DNA from: Nakaseomyces glabratus
Lineage: Eukaryota; Ascomycota; Saccharomycetes; Saccharomycetales; Saccharomycetaceae
Assembly: GCF_010111755.1 (NCBI RefSeq)
Contig: NC_088957.1
Span: 372,001-436,000 of the forward strand
Length of the DNA: 64,000 bases
Direction of reading: 5' to 3'
Positions 1-8,818 of this stretch are shown piece after piece. The notes beneath the pieces were generated by a model. It was not told where the DNA came from, searched no databases, and saw only the letters and a list, made by a program, of their open reading frames with translations. The position numbers and the translations under genes are program-made. Each line of letters starts with the position of its first letter. The stretch's first letter is position 1.

Positions 1-1405
1 TGTTTTTAGCATCTAGAGAAATGTTAGATTTGTTATGTGATATTGGTGTCGGTGAGAGTGGAATAGCAAGTTTGCTATCTTCATCATCGTGTTTTAATAC
101 ACCGCTGTCACGATCAAAGAGCAACAGTCTGTCATCAATATTGTAATCAGATTGTTTACCGGCTTTCAATTGTCTGTTCTTGGCTGGTAAGTTTTTCTGT
201 TCCTGACTTGGTATAATGTTAAGTCTTGAGTGATCAATCTTCAACGGTGATTTAGTTACAGAGGAATTCAGTTGAATTGTGGTAGGTGATGATCCATATA
301 TGTTGTTTTCTTTGTTTTCATCATCTCTGTTGGTAAAATTAGGAATATTTCCGAGCTTCGATAGTTTACTTGGTGATTTGTTATTGTTGGGTGTCTTCAT
401 AAGGAAGTTATTTTTGTTCTTCCTAATTGATGCAACGTTAGGTGTGCTATTTAAGCTTAAGCCCATCGTATCTTTCCTAGCTCTTTGGAAGTCAGCTAGA
501 GCACTGTTAGAAGTTTGTATATTATTCGGATCAAAATCATTACCTATTTCTCTCTTAGCAAATGGGGTGAGTCCTGTACTATTTGTTCCAAAGAAGTTCA
601 GAGCATCTTTCTTCTCCCTGTATGGTGACACTGAAGAAGGCATGTTATTAAACGTCAGTACATTTTGATCTATCCTCCTTAGCGGCGTCCTATTGCTGTT
701 GCTGTACAAGAATTTTGTAGACGACGTCGAGTTGAGTAAATCCCAGTTAATTTGTGCGGAACTATTCAAAAACTTCAACGGAGTCTTTGCAGGGGTCTTT
801 GTATTGTTGTTGTTCAGCAGGCTAAAGTTTGGCGAATCCAACAAGAACTCCCTAAGCTGTTCAGGAGACGCCAAAAATTCGCAGTTACCATTCTGAGGGC
901 CCGCGCTATTGGGATCAATAAGCATCCCATGCCCATTACCCTGTGTCCTTACGTTATTACCAGGCGGCCCACTTATCCTCACCGATGGCTGTTGATTAAG
1001 AGCGTTATTGAACACACTCGAAGGCTGCAAGTTTATGTCATCCAAGGAGGGTTCAGCACCGTGTTGTAGCTGTTTAGTGGCCGACCCTTCGCCTAGAGCC
1101 GTGGTCATCGTTGTGTTCATGGGCAGTATGCTATTGTCCAGGAAAGGAGACGAACCCGCGTTCCCATTCCTCCCGTTAGCTACTGCTACCTCCGCATTGC
1201 TAGCGCAACTGTTATCCGCAGAAGACTGCACGCGAGAGTACGGCGTAGGGAAACTCTTCACGCCATTGCCACCAGCAGTAGGCTGTATACTGTTCCCCAA
1301 TGGGGATGCGAAATACTTCATATTCTCCGAAAACACATGCAACAGGTGCGCTTCCAGATCCTCGCCGTGAGGATTCAACCGCTTCCACTCCGGCGTCTCT
1401 TCCAT
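1..1405 (-). CDS. NDD1: Ndd1, activator of G2/M genes (C-terminus outside window)
   Basis: The minus strand is open from the ATG at 1405 to the window edge, about 468 codons without a stop, so the C-terminus is missing. I recognise S. cerevisiae Ndd1 from short conserved blocks in the same order: LDDINLQPSSV, EFLASPEQLREFLLDSP, TKTPAKTPLKFL, a RTPLRRID block, SNSALADFQRARKD, IYGSSPTTIQLNSS and a LSPTP site. Ndd1 is the nuclear coactivator recruited by Fkh2-Mcm1 to the CLB2 gene cluster. It is activated by cyclin-dependent kinase, which fits the several TP and SP sites here. The protein is Asn/Ser-rich and largely disordered. It diverges from HIF1, and its promoter carries an SCB-type G1/S site. 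Confidence 0.9.
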   Translation of the reverse strand, partial: MEETPEWKRLNPHGEDLEAHLLHVFSENMKYFASPLGNSIQPTAGGNGVKSFPTPYSRVQSSADNSCASNAEVAVANGRNGNAGSSPFLDNSILPMNTTMTTALGEGSATKQLQHGAEPSLDDINLQPSSVFNNALNQQPSVRISGPPGNNVRTQGNGHGMLIDPNSAGPQNGNCEFLASPEQLREFLLDSPNFSLLNNNNTKTPAKTPLKFLNSSAQINWDLLNSTSSTKFLYSNSNRTPLRRIDQNVLTFNNMPSSVSPYREKKDALNFFGTNSTGLTPFAKREIGNDFDPNNIQTSNSALADFQRARKDTMGLSLNSTPNVASIRKNKNNFLMKTPNNNKSPSKLSKLGNIPNFTNRDDENKENNIYGSSPTTIQLNSSVTKSPLKIDHSRLNIIPSQEQKNLPAKNRQLKAGKQSDYNIDDRLLLFDRDSGVLKHDDEDSKLAIPLSPTPISHNKSNISLDAKN

Positions 1406-1738
1406 TATAGTCTGTATTGTAGCTGCAAATGTTTTTGTCACTACTATGGACCTCCTGTAACGTTGGTGAAAGTATGAATCTATGTTTGCAATCCTTTTTG
1501 TAATTGCTATTTGTATGAGCAAGGATCTTCGATTTGTTTTGTTTTGCGGAAAGATTTTCGTGGATCGAACACAAACAAGGGACGTGTGTAGTGATCTTGG
1601 TTTTTTGGCGTTATAACTGGTTCGATGAGGATTCCATGCTTCATGTATATAATTGGGGGGTGGGATTATTTCTTATATAGTCTTTATAGTCTTGTTAAGT
1701 GTAGGGACTGTTTATAGGAGGATAGGATACGCAGGATA
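1406..1738. promoter_or_regulatory. NDD1/HIF1 divergent promoter
   Basis: This 333-bp spacer separates two divergent genes. It holds a Swi4-type SCB (TTTCGTG, that is CACGAAA on the minus strand) about 150 bp upstream of NDD1, and TATA-like runs at about 1644-1651 and 1674-1680 near HIF1. Nothing else was recognised. Confidence 0.6.
1556..1562 (-). promoter_or_regulatory. SCB (Swi4/SBF site) upstream of NDD1
   Basis: CACGAAA on the minus strand matches the SBF core CRCGAAA. It lies about 150 bp upstream of the NDD1 ATG. NDD1 is a G1/S-to-S expressed gene in S. cerevisiae, so the site makes sense, but a single 7-mer match is weak evidence on its own. Confidence 0.45.
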
Positions 1739-2689
1739 ATGGACGAGTGCAGGGACATTGCTAGGCGATTGGACGAAGGCGAAGCTGCAGGAGAAGCTGC
1801 GGATTGCGGTTTGCTGCTTAAGCTGGCGCGTGGATTGATACAGCATGGTATAGCCAACAGTGATCTGTTTAACGGTATGGAGGGAGGTGACGGTGATGAC
1901 GATGACGATGATGAGCAAGGAGAATACGAGGATGAAGAAGGTGATGAGGATGGCGATGATGACAACGAGAACGACAACGACAACGCCAACGATGTCGATG
2001 TCGATGTTGATGACGAAGGAGAAGGTGTTGGTGCTCAGCCTACTGTGAACACCAAGTTTTACCAATTTGATCTTGAGGAAGAAGAAGATCTTGATGATGA
2101 CGAGGAAAGTGGAGCTGAGGATGAAGAGGAAGAATTCAGGTTCAGTGATTATGTAGACGGCGATCCGTTTGAGAACGCGCTCGTAGTGCTACAACGTGGT
2201 GAAGAGATAGCGCAAGGCGAGATGTTGGTGGATGTGTACAAGCTTATGGGAGAGGCATATGCAGAGGTCGGTGCGGAAGATGACAGCATAAACTGTTACG
2301 AGAGGGCTATCGAAGTAATAGAGAGCCGTGAATCTGGAGAGAGAGACCTCACCAAGCAGATAGAAATCCTGGAGAGGTTATCACAAAACTTGAAACTGAG
2401 TGCTGAGGTCAGTGCCGACAAGAAACTAGAGATCGCCAACAAGCTGAAAGGGTACTTAGAGAAGCAGTTATCCCAAGACAAGGACGACGAGACAAATTTG
2501 GCAAGATTAGAAGAGGTGAAGCTGGATATACGAGAGATCAAGATGGAGAAAGAGATGGATCAATCGGGGAACTCTAAGGAGCTTCTGAAGAACTTGATCC
2601 TAACGCAGATGGCAAAACTAGATCCATTGAAGGGCAAGCGTAAAGCTGTCAATGATCTATCGGGAATGATAGTTAAAAAGAAAAAATAG
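1739..2689 (+). CDS. HIF1: Hif1/NASP-family histone H3-H4 chaperone
   Basis: This is a 316-residue acidic protein. It matches S. cerevisiae Hif1 in architecture: an N-terminal helical stretch, a TPR region interrupted by two Asp/Glu-rich tracts (about residues 45-85 and 110-140), the phrase FDLEEEEDL, more TPR-like helices and a basic tail NDLSGMIVKKKK resembling the Hif1 nuclear signal. Hif1 is the NASP (SHNi-TPR) histone chaperone that works with the Hat1-Hat2 acetyltransferase in the nucleus. The S. cerevisiae protein is about 385 residues, so this one is somewhat shorter. The acidic tract is encoded by GAY-rich repetitive DNA. HIF1-POM33-SSA2 order is conserved with chr XII, which supports the call. 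Confidence 0.88.
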   Translation: MDECRDIARRLDEGEAAGEAADCGLLLKLARGLIQHGIANSDLFNGMEGGDGDDDDDDEQGEYEDEEGDEDGDDDNENDNDNANDVDVDVDDEGEGVGAQPTVNTKFYQFDLEEEEDLDDDEESGAEDEEEEFRFSDYVDGDPFENALVVLQRGEEIAQGEMLVDVYKLMGEAYAEVGAEDDSINCYERAIEVIESRESGERDLTKQIEILERLSQNLKLSAEVSADKKLEIANKLKGYLEKQLSQDKDDETNLARLEEVKLDIREIKMEKEMDQSGNSKELLKNLILTQMAKLDPLKGKRKAVNDLSGMIVKKKK

Positions 2690-3202
2690 CCTGATCACCT
2701 CGGGGCCCAAGAAAAAGGATTAATTATTATAATTATTATTAAATAAGGGATGCACAATTTATTATGGACCCGAAGGAGAATGCTAGTAGATAAAAGGCCA
2801 TATATCATATCTTATGAAGCTTTGTAAACTACGGAGGGGGGGTGTAATAATGTAGAAAGAACGGGCATTACAGAATATTTAATATTATAAGTTCAATTTC
2901 CCTATAATAAAAGTTGTGTTGTGCAGTATGGGTTATTGCGTCATTATACTACGTGACGAACCCAAGGGGTTTGTACCACCTCATCTCTCTCATTCTCTCT
3001 GCTCTCTGTGATTGGGAACAAAGAAGTCTGGGATATCGGGCAATCCCTTTACATTAGCAATTGGATGGTACTAATGTTGTAAAAATATATATATAACTAC
3101 CTCCTTACTTGTAGTATATCCTATAATTCAATTTTGAAAAAAAAAGGCATAGCAGATTTTTTAGTAATTTGGAAAGAAAGACTAAAGAATACACAAGAAA
3201 AG
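2690..3202. other. HIF1-POM33 spacer
   Basis: This 513-bp spacer holds the HIF1 3' end and the POM33 promoter. It has an AT-rich terminator-like stretch after HIF1, a C/T-rich block at about 2980-3010 and a TATATATATA run at about 3086-3096, roughly 110 bp before the POM33 ATG. I see no gene. Confidence 0.5.
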
Positions 3203-4057
3203 ATGCCTCCTAAAGTTCCAGCTACGACTGTCAAGGACAGGTTTTTGAAAGTTGCCAAGAGTTTACAATTTGCGTGGTTTGCAGGCCACTTCCTAGTTGT
3301 GGTCAGCTCTTTGCTGTATTTGTTCAGGTTCTGTGAGACCTTGTACCGCTGTGCGTACGTTGGTGTGTTGGCGTCATTTGGTATTATCACGTACCAGCAG
3401 GGTCTGCACCAGCAGTTGTCGCTGTCGCTGTTGACCAATGAGAATGTGTTGTACTTTGCGTTGGCGCTGGTGTGGTTCTTCACCCCCAGGTTCAGTCTGT
3501 CGCTAGTGCCATACTTCATGTTCTCTGTGTTCCATGTGCTAGTGTACTTGAAGACCACGCTGTTGCCCCAAGTGTTCAACCAGACCGTGGAGTCCAAGAG
3601 CAAAGTTGTTATGTTTATCGACAAGTTTGTGTTGGACTACAACGAGAGGTGCATGTACTGGGTCTCGACCACCGAGCTGCTGATGCTGTTCCTGCTGTTC
3701 GTGAGAGCAGTGTTGTTCTTCTCCCGCTCCTGGATCGTGCTCGTGGTGTTCACGCTGTTCATCAAGGTCAAGTACGAGACTTCTAAGTACATGCAGGCCG
3801 CCTTCGCGCAGTGGAGAGTGAGAATGGACGGTGTCATCTCGCACCCAAGCGTCCCACCCCAGATCAAGTCCCTGTACAACCAGTTGAAGTTCCAGCTGGT
3901 GCAATTGTCCAAGGTCACCATCACCAGAGCAGCACCAGGCACCCATGGATCTACTAGTGCTTCTACTGGTTCTACTGGCACCAGTACCAGCACCAGCACT
4001 AGCACCTCCGGTGCTAGTGCCAGTGCCACTGCCACCCACTCCGCAAAGATGGACTAA
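3203..4057 (+). CDS. POM33: Pom33, TMEM33-family nuclear pore membrane protein
   Basis: The protein has 284 residues from the ATG at 3203; the frame stays open upstream to 3134 but without an ATG. It matches Pom33 (about 279 residues) from MPPKVPATTVKDRFLK onward, with several hydrophobic membrane helices between about residues 25 and 200 and a basic amphipathic C-terminal part. Pom33 lies in the pore membrane and ER and helps nuclear pore complex distribution and assembly. The tail is a low-complexity Ser/Thr/Ala/Gly run (about residues 245-278). Codons in the second half are strongly GC-ending compared with the 5' end. It sits between HIF1 and SSA2 as in S. cerevisiae. Confidence 0.92.
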   Translation: MPPKVPATTVKDRFLKVAKSLQFAWFAGHFLVVVSSLLYLFRFCETLYRCAYVGVLASFGIITYQQGLHQQLSLSLLTNENVLYFALALVWFFTPRFSLSLVPYFMFSVFHVLVYLKTTLLPQVFNQTVESKSKVVMFIDKFVLDYNERCMYWVSTTELLMLFLLFVRAVLFFSRSWIVLVVFTLFIKVKYETSKYMQAAFAQWRVRMDGVISHPSVPPQIKSLYNQLKFQLVQLSKVTITRAAPGTHGSTSASTGSTGTSTSTSTSTSGASASATATHSAKMD

Positions 4058-4270
4058 GGTGTAAATTGAGTCAACAAAACTTATGTAATTGAGTACTTAA
4101 CAGCACATAATAAAATAAACCGCAGAAACAACTTCACTTTATAGCTATTTTATATACCCCTGCACGTACCGCCCTGCACAAATCCGTGACCTCCACACGT
4201 CGCACACGATATATGGTTGAGAAGTCCTCTTTCCTCTGCGGTCTCGCCTCTGCGGTCCCCCCTCTGCGCA

Positions 4271-4294
4271 GAAGAAGAAGAAGAAGAAGAAGAA
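4271..4294 (+). repeat. (GAA)8 microsatellite
   Basis: Eight perfect GAA units lie in the SSA2 upstream region. Confidence 0.9.
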
Positions 4295-4303
4295 AGGAAA
4301 AGC

Positions 4304-4316
4304 TTCTAGAAGATTC
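4304..4316. promoter_or_regulatory. Heat-shock element (SSA2)
   Basis: TTCtaGAAgaTTC is a perfect three-unit HSF1 site with 5-bp phasing, about 290 bp upstream of the SSA2 ATG. Confidence 0.75.
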
Positions 4317-4350
4317 CATCTCGGCGTCGAAAAGGTCGCTAAGCAGTTAG

Positions 4351-4384
4351 AGAGAAGAGAGAAGAGAGAAGAGAGAAGAGAGAA
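4351..4384 (+). repeat. AGAGAAG 7-nt tandem repeat
   Basis: Nearly five copies of AGAGAAG form a purine-only tract in the SSA2 promoter. The repeat runs directly into an HSE. Confidence 0.85.
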
Positions 4385-4394
4385 CCTTCTCGAT
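4382..4394. promoter_or_regulatory. Heat-shock element (SSA2), partial
   Basis: GAAccTTCtcGAt has two perfect HSF1 units and one degenerate unit. Confidence 0.5.
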
Positions 4395-4457
4395 GTGCTT
4401 AGAAGGAAGTGCACATGGTAGGGTGGGGAGCCTGGGAACTACGTAATTGTTCCCTCG

Positions 4458-4475
4458 GAAGGTTCGAGAAGGTTA
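4458..4475. promoter_or_regulatory. Heat-shock element (SSA2), four units
   Basis: GAAggTTCgaGAAggTTa has three perfect HSF1 units and a degenerate fourth, with 5-bp phasing. It ends about 34 bp upstream of the TATATAAA box, so it is probably the main element. Confidence 0.75.
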
Positions 4476-4600
4476 GCTGTGGGAAGGAAGCTGGTTTAAA
4501 AAAAAAAGTATATAAAGGGCCTTGTGCTCAATTGTCTCTAGGTCACCCCCCAATTCAAGTACTACAACAACAAATCATAGAACAAAAAAAAAAAGTACAA

Positions 4601-5179
4601 ATGTCTAAGGCTGTTGGTATTGATTTGGGTACTACTTACTCATGTGTTGCACACTTCGCTAACGATCGTGTTGAAATTATTGCTAACGATCAAGGTAACA
4701 GAACCACTCCATCCTATGTTGCTTTCACTGACACTGAGAGATTGATTGGTGATGCTGCTAAGAACCAAGCTGCTATGAACCCACACAACACTGTCTTTGA
4801 CGCTAAGAGACTTATCGGTAGAAACTTCAACGACAACGAAGTCCAGACTGATGCCAAGCACTTCCCATTCAAGTTGGTTGATGTTGATGGTAAGCCTCAG
4901 ATCGAGGTTGAGTTCAAGGGTGAGACCAAGAAGTTCACTCCAGAACAAATCTCCTCCATGGTCTTGGGTAAGATGAAGGAAACCGCTGAGCAATTCTTGG
5001 GTTCCGCCGTCAACGATGCTGTCGTCACCGTCCCAGCTTACTTCAACGACTCTCAAAGACAAGCCACCAAGGATGCTGGTACCATCGCTGGTCTAAACGT
5101 CTTGCGTATCATTAACGAACCAACCGCTGCCGCTATCGCTTACGGTTTGGACAAGAAGGGCGGTGAAGAAAACGTCCTA

Positions 5180-5214
<35 letters not shown>

Positions 5215-6523
5215 CCTATTGTCCATCGAAGACGGTATCTTCGAAGTCAAGGCCACCGCTGGTGACACTCACTTGGGTGGTGAAGATTTCGACAACAGAT
5301 TGGTTAACCACTTCGTCCAAGAATTCAAGAGAAAGAACAAGAAGGACTTGTCCTCCAACCAAAGAGCTATGAGAAGACTAAGAACCGCTTGTGAAAGAGC
5401 CAAGAGAACTTTGTCCTCCTCCGCTCAAACCTCCATCGAAATCGACTCCTTGTTCGAAGGTATCGACTTCTACACCTCCATCACCAGAGCTAGATTCGAA
5501 GAATTGTGTGCTGACTTGTTCAGATCCACTTTGGACCCAGTCGAAAAGGTTTTGAGAGACTCTAAGTTGGACAAGTCCGCTGTCCACGAAATCGTCTTGG
5601 TCGGTGGTTCCACCAGAATTCCAAAGGTCCAAAAGTTGGTCACTGACTTCTTCAACGGTAAGGAGCCAAACAGATCCATCAACCCAGATGAAGCCGTCGC
5701 TTACGGTGCTGCTGTCCAAGCCGCTATCTTGACTGGTGACCAATCCTCCAAGACCCAAGACCTATTGTTGTTGGATGTCGCTCCATTGTCCCTTGGTATT
5801 GAAACTGCTGGTGGTGTCATGACCAAGTTGATCCCAAGAAACTCCACTATCCCAACCAAGAAGTCCGAGATCTTCTCTACTTACGCTGACAACCAACCAG
5901 GTGTCTTGATTCAAGTCTTCGAAGGTGAAAGAGCTAAGACAAAGGACAACAACTTGCTAGGTAAGTTCGAATTGTCCGGTATCCCACCTGCCCCAAGAGG
6001 TGTCCCACAAATCGAAGTTACCTTCGACGTCGACTCCAACGGTATCTTGAACGTCTCCGCTGTCGAAAAGGGTACTGGTAAGTCTAACAAGATTACCATC
6101 ACCAACGACAAGGGTAGATTGTCCAAGGAAGATATCGAAAGAATGGTTGCTGAAGCCGAAAAGTTCAAGGAAGAAGATGAAAAGGAATCTGAAAGAATTG
6201 CTTCCAAGAACCAATTGGAATCTATCGCTTACTCCTTGAAGAGCTCCATCTCCGAAGCCGGTGACAAGTTGGAAGAAGCTGACAAGGAAGCCGTCTCCAA
6301 GAAGGCTGAAGAAGTCATCCAATGGTTGGACAACAACACCACTGCTACTAAGGAAGAATACGACGACCAATTGAAGGAATTGCAAGAAATTGCTAACCCA
6401 ATCATGACTAAGTTGTACCAAGCTGGTGGTGCTCCAGGTGGTGCCGGTGCCGCTGGTGGTTTCCCAGGTGGTGCTCCTCCAGCTCCAGAAGCTGAAGGTC
6501 CAACCGTCGAAGAAGTTGATTAA
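4601..6523 (+). CDS. SSA2: Cytosolic Hsp70 chaperone, SSA family
   Basis: The protein has 640 residues. The ATG at 4601 gives the canonical start [19 protein letters not shown]. The frame is open further upstream through the promoter and TATA box, so that part is not coding. It has the complete Hsp70 layout: the nucleotide-binding domain with IDLGTTYS, the conserved [16 protein letters not shown] linker helix and [12 protein letters not shown], then the substrate-binding domain, a Gly/Ala/Pro-rich tail and the terminal EEVD that binds TPR cochaperones. It folds and translocates cytosolic proteins and supplies Hsp104 with clients. Codon choice is strongly biased to preferred yeast codons, showing high expression. 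Choosing SSA2 rather than SSA1 rests on synteny with HIF1 and POM33. Confidence 0.95.
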
Positions 6524-6994
6524 ACGGATTGATAGAGAAAAGAAAAAACTTTTGAGTGCATTAATGAAATTAATTCATTGTTTTTTTTTTTAGCAAACCC
6601 CCCCATTTTTTCATTTCTTCATTTTGATAGATTTTAAAAAAATCATAAGAATATTCCCATCTACAAAAGAAACAAAAAATCATTAGTTTTATATTTATAA
6701 TCCTATTTTTATAACGACTTCATTCATCTTTGTATCATATATCATAATAAACATTAATCATAAAAATATCTAAAAAACGAACAACTAACTACTCTCCAAT
6801 AAGTTCTGGTAGAGAAAAAAGTTAAAAACCAATTATTTAGAGATAAAACCAATCTATTGATAGTTACAGAATACTGTAGGATATAATAAACACAAGGTGA
6901 GAGAACTTGTGTGTGATTACAGTTTCAAACCTGTATAAACTTAGTTCTTGATGTAGATTACTCAAAATATGTAGAGAAGCAAAAAAAATTAAAT
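6524..6994. other. SSA2 3' region
   Basis: This AT-rich spacer carries a T10 run followed by a C7 run (about 6581-6604) and many A/T runs, consistent with SSA2 3'-end formation. The A-run next to 6995 is the tRNA-Pro terminator on the minus strand. No gene is seen. Confidence 0.45.
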
Positions 6995-7103
6995 GGGGCG
7001 AGCTGGGAATTGAACCCAGGGCCTCTCGCATGCTTGTGATTGTTCACACGGATTTTATCCATGTTCGCCCAAAGCGAGAATCATACCACTAGACCACACG
7101 CCC
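6995..7103 (-). tRNA. tRNA-Pro(UGG) with intron
   Basis: Read on the minus strand, the gene starts GGGCGTGTGGTCTAGTGG and ends with the T-arm GGGTTCAATTCCC and the acceptor CTCGCCC plus discriminator C. The acceptor stem is fully paired. The anticodon TGG is followed by an intron of about 37 nt, as in the yeast tRNA-Pro(UGG) family. An eight-A run (6981-6988) gives the Pol III T-tract terminator. Confidence 0.95.
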
Positions 7104-7484
7104 GTTTTAATTGGATGCTATGTTTGGATTAGTTAGTTATCATTATCTACCTAATTTATAATCGATTTGATGAGGTAATATCCTTCTAAAAGCCAATAAA
7201 GTAGGCGTCTGCTCTATATTAGCTACATTCTCATATACTATCAAAGAAAACACGGTCATTCTTTTAGTGATCACTAATGCCATACACATATGTTGCTTTG
7301 ACTCAAATTCTTGTTACCTCATGACTGGTCGAATCAAAAATTGTGAATAACGAATCATTCATTTTGTCATGAGATTTAGAGAGTAGTATGACTAAACCTG
7401 GTATTTGATCATCTCAGGGTGAACTGCTACTCAATATTCTGTCACTACGGAGTGGATCATTCACTTTTATTTATTTGATTGCAT
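7104..7484 (+). other. tRNA-Pro to TAM41 spacer
   Basis: This 381-bp stretch contains the TAM41 promoter. I see no strong TATA box or recognisable factor site and no small gene. Confidence 0.4.
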
Positions 7485-8417
7485 ATGTCCCAGTTTCTTT
7501 TGAGAGACGCCCGCAGGTCGCTGCTAAGACCACTTCGAAGGTGCTACTCATCGAATTTCTCAAATCAGGCCATAGAGATAGAATCTGGGTTGCAAAGGGA
7601 ATTGGATGGCATTCTAAATTCGTTTGATGCTCCCATTACATATGCCTTTGGCTACGGTTCTGGAGTTTTCAAACAGGTGGGATATGATTCTACTGACAAA
7701 CCACAGATTGATCTCATATTGGCAGTAGAAGATCCAGTGGAGTTCCATTCCAGAAACATAAAACAGAATTCTCATCATTACTCAAGCCTGAAATACTTTG
7801 GGCCAAAAGTAATTAGTCGATTTCAGGATGTTGGAGCTGGTATATACTTCAATCCCTACGCTAATATTAATGGAAATGAGGTTAAATATGGAATAGTGTC
7901 GATGAAAAGAATATTGAACGACTTAAAGAACTGGGAGAGTTTTTATATTGCTGGTAGACTGCAAAAGCCCGTAAAAGTACTGAAAACAAACCCCACAATT
8001 GAACATTATAATCATCTTAACTTGAAGGCAGCCGCAACTCTAGCCAAACATCTCATATCAGTCAAGTATCCAGAGAAGTTTGATGAATTTCAATTCTACA
8101 AGGAGATAACAGGCTTAAGTTACCTAGGTGACATAAGATACCATTTAGGTGCTGAAAACCCTAAGAAGGTGGAGAACATTGTAACCAAAAACTTCGACAA
8201 GTTTAGAATGTACTATAAACCTATTTATGAGGATGTTGTAGTTAATAATGGTTACTACTTACCACCTGGGTTTACCTTAAAGAATTCGCTGAAAAAGATA
8301 CAGTATCGAATTCAGAGAACAAGCCTAACTCAAATGTTGAAAGGTGTTGCAACAGCTGGTATTACAAAATCTGTCAAATACGCATGGGCTAAAAGAATGA
8401 AGAGTCGCTCAAAATAG
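7485..8417 (+). CDS. TAM41: Tam41, mitochondrial CDP-diacylglycerol synthase
   Basis: The protein has 310 residues from the ATG at 7485; two codons upstream there is only an in-frame TTG. It begins with a basic, Arg-rich presequence (LLRDARRSLLRPLRRCYSS) typical of matrix targeting. The nucleotidyltransferase-like core follows, with YAFGYGSGVFKQ and DLILAVEDP, matching Tam41. The enzyme makes CDP-diacylglycerol from phosphatidic acid on the matrix side of the inner membrane, for cardiolipin synthesis. S. cerevisiae Tam41 is about 385 residues, so this form is more compact but has the core motifs. Its position between SSA2 and HSP104 differs from S. cerevisiae, where TAM41 is on chr VII. Confidence 0.92.
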   Translation: MSQFLLRDARRSLLRPLRRCYSSNFSNQAIEIESGLQRELDGILNSFDAPITYAFGYGSGVFKQVGYDSTDKPQIDLILAVEDPVEFHSRNIKQNSHHYSSLKYFGPKVISRFQDVGAGIYFNPYANINGNEVKYGIVSMKRILNDLKNWESFYIAGRLQKPVKVLKTNPTIEHYNHLNLKAAATLAKHLISVKYPEKFDEFQFYKEITGLSYLGDIRYHLGAENPKKVENIVTKNFDKFRMYYKPIYEDVVVNNGYYLPPGFTLKNSLKKIQYRIQRTSLTQMLKGVATAGITKSVKYAWAKRMKSRSK

Positions 8418-8818
8418 ATCGAGAATGAGGCTTCATTCATACCGTTTCATATAGAATTCAAAGACTACAATATTTTGCATTGTAATTACATGTACATAAG
8501 TATTTAACTGCATTTAATAGTATTTATTATATCCTTCCGAAGTGCCAAAATGAATGAATTCACTGCTATGATATCGATGTTCGATATCATAATTACTTAG
8601 AGAGTCAAGAAGTCTTACCAGTACACAGACTATATTACTAATAAAGGTTTAATAATATCTATCTATCAATCGATTACTATAATAATAAGTTTAATATAAA
8701 TTATTAAGAATATGTATTAACAAACAGTACAAAAATGTATTTATATGAAGAAAACTGGTCGTAACATGTGTCAACAAACATGCATCAACTACATGTTAAA
8801 ATATTGGCGCTACTGAAT
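8418..8818. other. TAM41/HSP104 convergent 3' region
   Basis: This is a 401-bp AT-rich spacer between convergent genes, rich in TATATA-like and A/T runs suited to 3'-end formation on both strands. It contains the palindrome GATATCGATGTTCGATATC-like inverted pair at about 8570-8589. No gene was seen. Confidence 0.45.

Larger units (their letters stand above)
4058..4600 (+). promoter_or_regulatory. SSA2 promoter with multiple HSEs and TATA box
   Basis: This 543-bp region contains three heat-shock elements, a (GAA)8 tract, a 7-nt purine repeat, a TATATAAA box at 4509-4516, and an A-rich leader with a run of A just before the ATG. This is the layout of a strongly expressed, heat-inducible HSP70 gene. 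Confidence 0.75.

Noticed and set aside
3134..3202. Longer N-terminus for POM33 from an upstream TTG
   Set aside because: No ATG; the ATG at 3203 gives the family start. The same reasoning was used for SSA2, TAM41, SSL1, SAG1, OKP1, CCT7 and UTP10.
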